Position numbers and translations under genes: made by a program
In this document: piece after piece, positions 62,151-64,000 of the stretch
Layout of the letters: each line of letters begins with the position of its first letter
Numbering within the stretch: the stretch's first letter is position 1
Notes under the pieces: model-generated
What the model was told of the DNA's origin: nothing
The model's input: the letters and a program-made list of their open reading frames with translations, nothing else
Database searches by the model: none
Source: Callipepla californica brunnescens
Lineage: Eukaryota > Chordata > Aves > Galliformes > Odontophoridae
Assembly: GCA_023055505.1 (NCBI GenBank)
Contig: JALIRH010000002.1
Coordinates: 21,204,437-21,268,436 of the forward strand
Length of the DNA stretch: 64,000 nucleotides
Reading direction: 5' to 3'

Positions 62151-64000
62151 ATCTGTTACCATCTCCAAAATGTTAATTCATTGTATGTGGGGAACTTTAC
62201 TGATGACTGAGATGTTCAGAAGGAAGAAGGGCTGCCAGAGAAGACTTTCCTCCTCTTACTTGCAGCCCCTGGCATTTGACACAAGGCATGGTGTTGGTCT
62301 CAGTATGTTCCTCCTAGTCTTCACTTAGCTCACCCTGAGACAAATAGCCACAATTCGCCACCCATGGCTGTGTTCTGACAAGGCAATGCTCCTCAGCATT
62401 CCTCTGAGGCAGCTCCCCCTTTCCTGCTGTTCCGGCTGTTGCTGTGCTGATGATACAAAGTGCACACAAAACTGTGAACCAGCTTGTGCTGCCGCTGTTG
62501 TGCATTTGGGAACAGTGCTCCTGGCAGAGATCAGTGACCCATGAAGAAAGATATCTTCTTAGCTTTTGCTCTTGGAGGCAGAGACATTCATCTGAGCTGA
62601 CCCAGAGGCAAAGCTGGAAGACTTCAGATTTCCCTGCTTCCACCTCTCAGTCATTGGCTTGGGCTTTCTTGTCTGGTCTGGCAGCAGCTGGTGCTGGTTG
62701 GGTACAGGTAGAACTTCACCTTCAGCTGCTGGTAAGGCACATGCGCCCTGCCTTACATTTTGCAGCTTCCAAACACTCCCAACACTAAGGGAAATCTGTT
62801 GTTTAATGTCATTCCTGCTGCAGTCAGCAGAGGCTGAATACCCTTGATTTGGTACACATTACCCTACACCCTTGATTTAACCAGCCTGTATTTGCAAAGT
62901 GAAAAGCTTTTTTCAATCTGTCCAGCTGTGTTAGGAAGACCCCATTTTTCCACTCCCTCTGCAACTGGAAAGACGTGGGAATTCCTATGGGTAGATTCAG
63001 GAGCACTTTAACTCACTTAAATAGGCAACTATATCTTATAGATAATTTGCTTTGCTATGTTGCAAATGTTGCAGTTTGCATTGTGCAGTGAGTGTTGTGG
63101 ATACGTGTTGCACAGTCTGGGATAGGCCCTTACTTGTCCTAGACAGAGCAATTTAATCACACTGGACCAGATTTACTTCTCACACAAACAGTCACAATTC
63201 CTCAGTAGGGCTGGATTTGTTTGTGAAAGGAGTAAATTTATACAGTACTCTCAAATACAAGGATATTTGACCTACTGCCAGAGAAGAGGAAGCTGTCAGG
63301 AAGATAACTAAAATTCAAACTCACTATTAATAAAGAGATTGGAAGAGAGGCACACCCTTCTCATCATCACCTGCTTGACTTTATTTGTAAATTAACCAGC
63401 TGGATCCAAACTATCCTACAGCCCAGTGTGAAGGAACCTGCAAAACTCCAAACTCAGACTCAGATCTGTTTGTAAATGTGAAGTTTATTTAGTAAAACAC
63501 CAAACTAAACCCCTGTGTTCAAACAGCTCTTCTATGTGAACATCCAAAACCCTTGTCCAAAGTGAACCTGAGCAGCACTTCTAGAAGGAACTTGAGGAAG
63601 TTCCAGAGGTGAACCTGCTGGGTGCCAGGTGATGCTGGGAGCTGTGTCTATCTGTCCCATGCTGGGTGTGGACCCCACTTGGCAGGATGAATTGAGCCTT
63701 TAATGGCTACAGAAAGGCTTTGGAAACAAAAGTTTATGTTTACATGGTACATTTCATCCCAAAGGACCCTAAATCACACTGCACAAACTTTACATAAACA
63801 GCAGAAGTGAAATGCAGCCGTGTCTGGGCTGGAGGGTGCCAGCCAGCTGGCGTACATTAGCAGGACCAAAATAAGAGAAGTGACTATTTTTGGCCAAGGA
63901 CACCAGGGCAAACCCCTCAGTTGCGAAAGTGCTTTCAGAACTTCAAAGGAGAGTTTTACTCTGAGCAGTGTTTGTGAATAAATGGATCTTTTGTGGCTGA
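62151..64000. other. Right-end intergenic stretch
   Basis: No exon, RNA gene or clear repeat was recognised. A TTTATT on plus near 63484 reads as AATAAA on minus and could be the poly(A) signal of a minus-strand gene entering from the right, but nothing else supports it. Confidence 0.4.

Noticed and set aside
63478..63490. AATAAA on minus as the 3' end of ESRP1
   Set aside because: A lone hexamer without recognisable upstream coding sequence is not enough. It is mentioned only as a possibility in the right-end entry.
1..64000. tRNA, rRNA, CRISPR, operon or prokaryotic mobile-element features
   Set aside because: None seen. The window is eukaryotic with spliced genes and LINE fragments.

Overview
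The window is vertebrate nuclear DNA, most likely from a bird. It contains about 17 recognisable CR1 retrotransposon fragments, several with the ATTCTRTG-type 3' end typical of avian CR1. Introns are compact, GT-AG splicing is used throughout, two CpG islands sit at first exons, and the one fully assembled gene encodes a protein nearly collinear with human DPY19L4. A galliform such as chicken is plausible but cannot be proven from the sequence alone. There is no sign of prokaryotic, viral or plasmid organisation. Almost all open reading frames outside the exons described below are chance frames.

Layout. Positions 1-10098 (minus strand) hold the 5' part of a cadherin-superfamily gene: six exons, signal peptide first, with the sixth exon running off the left edge. 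Its GC-rich first exon lies in a CpG island at about 9530-10260, flanked on both sides by CR1 copies in the same orientation. Positions 10099-12160 are the intergenic and upstream region of that gene. Positions 12160-15270 are probably the long 3' UTR of the next gene. Positions 15271-39466 (minus strand) hold a complete 19-exon DPY19L4 gene. All exon phases join without a frameshift into a 720-residue protein. The first coding exon contributes only 10 nucleotides and sits in a second CpG island at about 38930-39910. Positions 39930-64000 are a gene-poor stretch of about 24 kb with CR1 copies, simple repeats and no coding exon I can defend.

Biology. DPY19L4 belongs to the DPY19 family of multipass ER membrane proteins, whose studied members are tryptophan C-mannosyltransferases. 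The cadherin-family protein would be a secreted or membrane adhesion protein, and its C-terminal architecture lies outside the window. The two genes are transcribed in the same direction, DPY19L4 upstream and the cadherin downstream, but nothing suggests they are functionally linked.

The most interesting points are: a large cadherin gene directly downstream of DPY19L4, where the human locus (from memory) has INTS8; non-canonical calcium-linker motifs in that cadherin; a tandem NAGNAG splice acceptor at DPY19L4 exon 2; an Asp in place of the presumed catalytic Glu of the DPY19 family; and CR1 elements packed against both CpG islands. I found no convincing new biological system beyond these.
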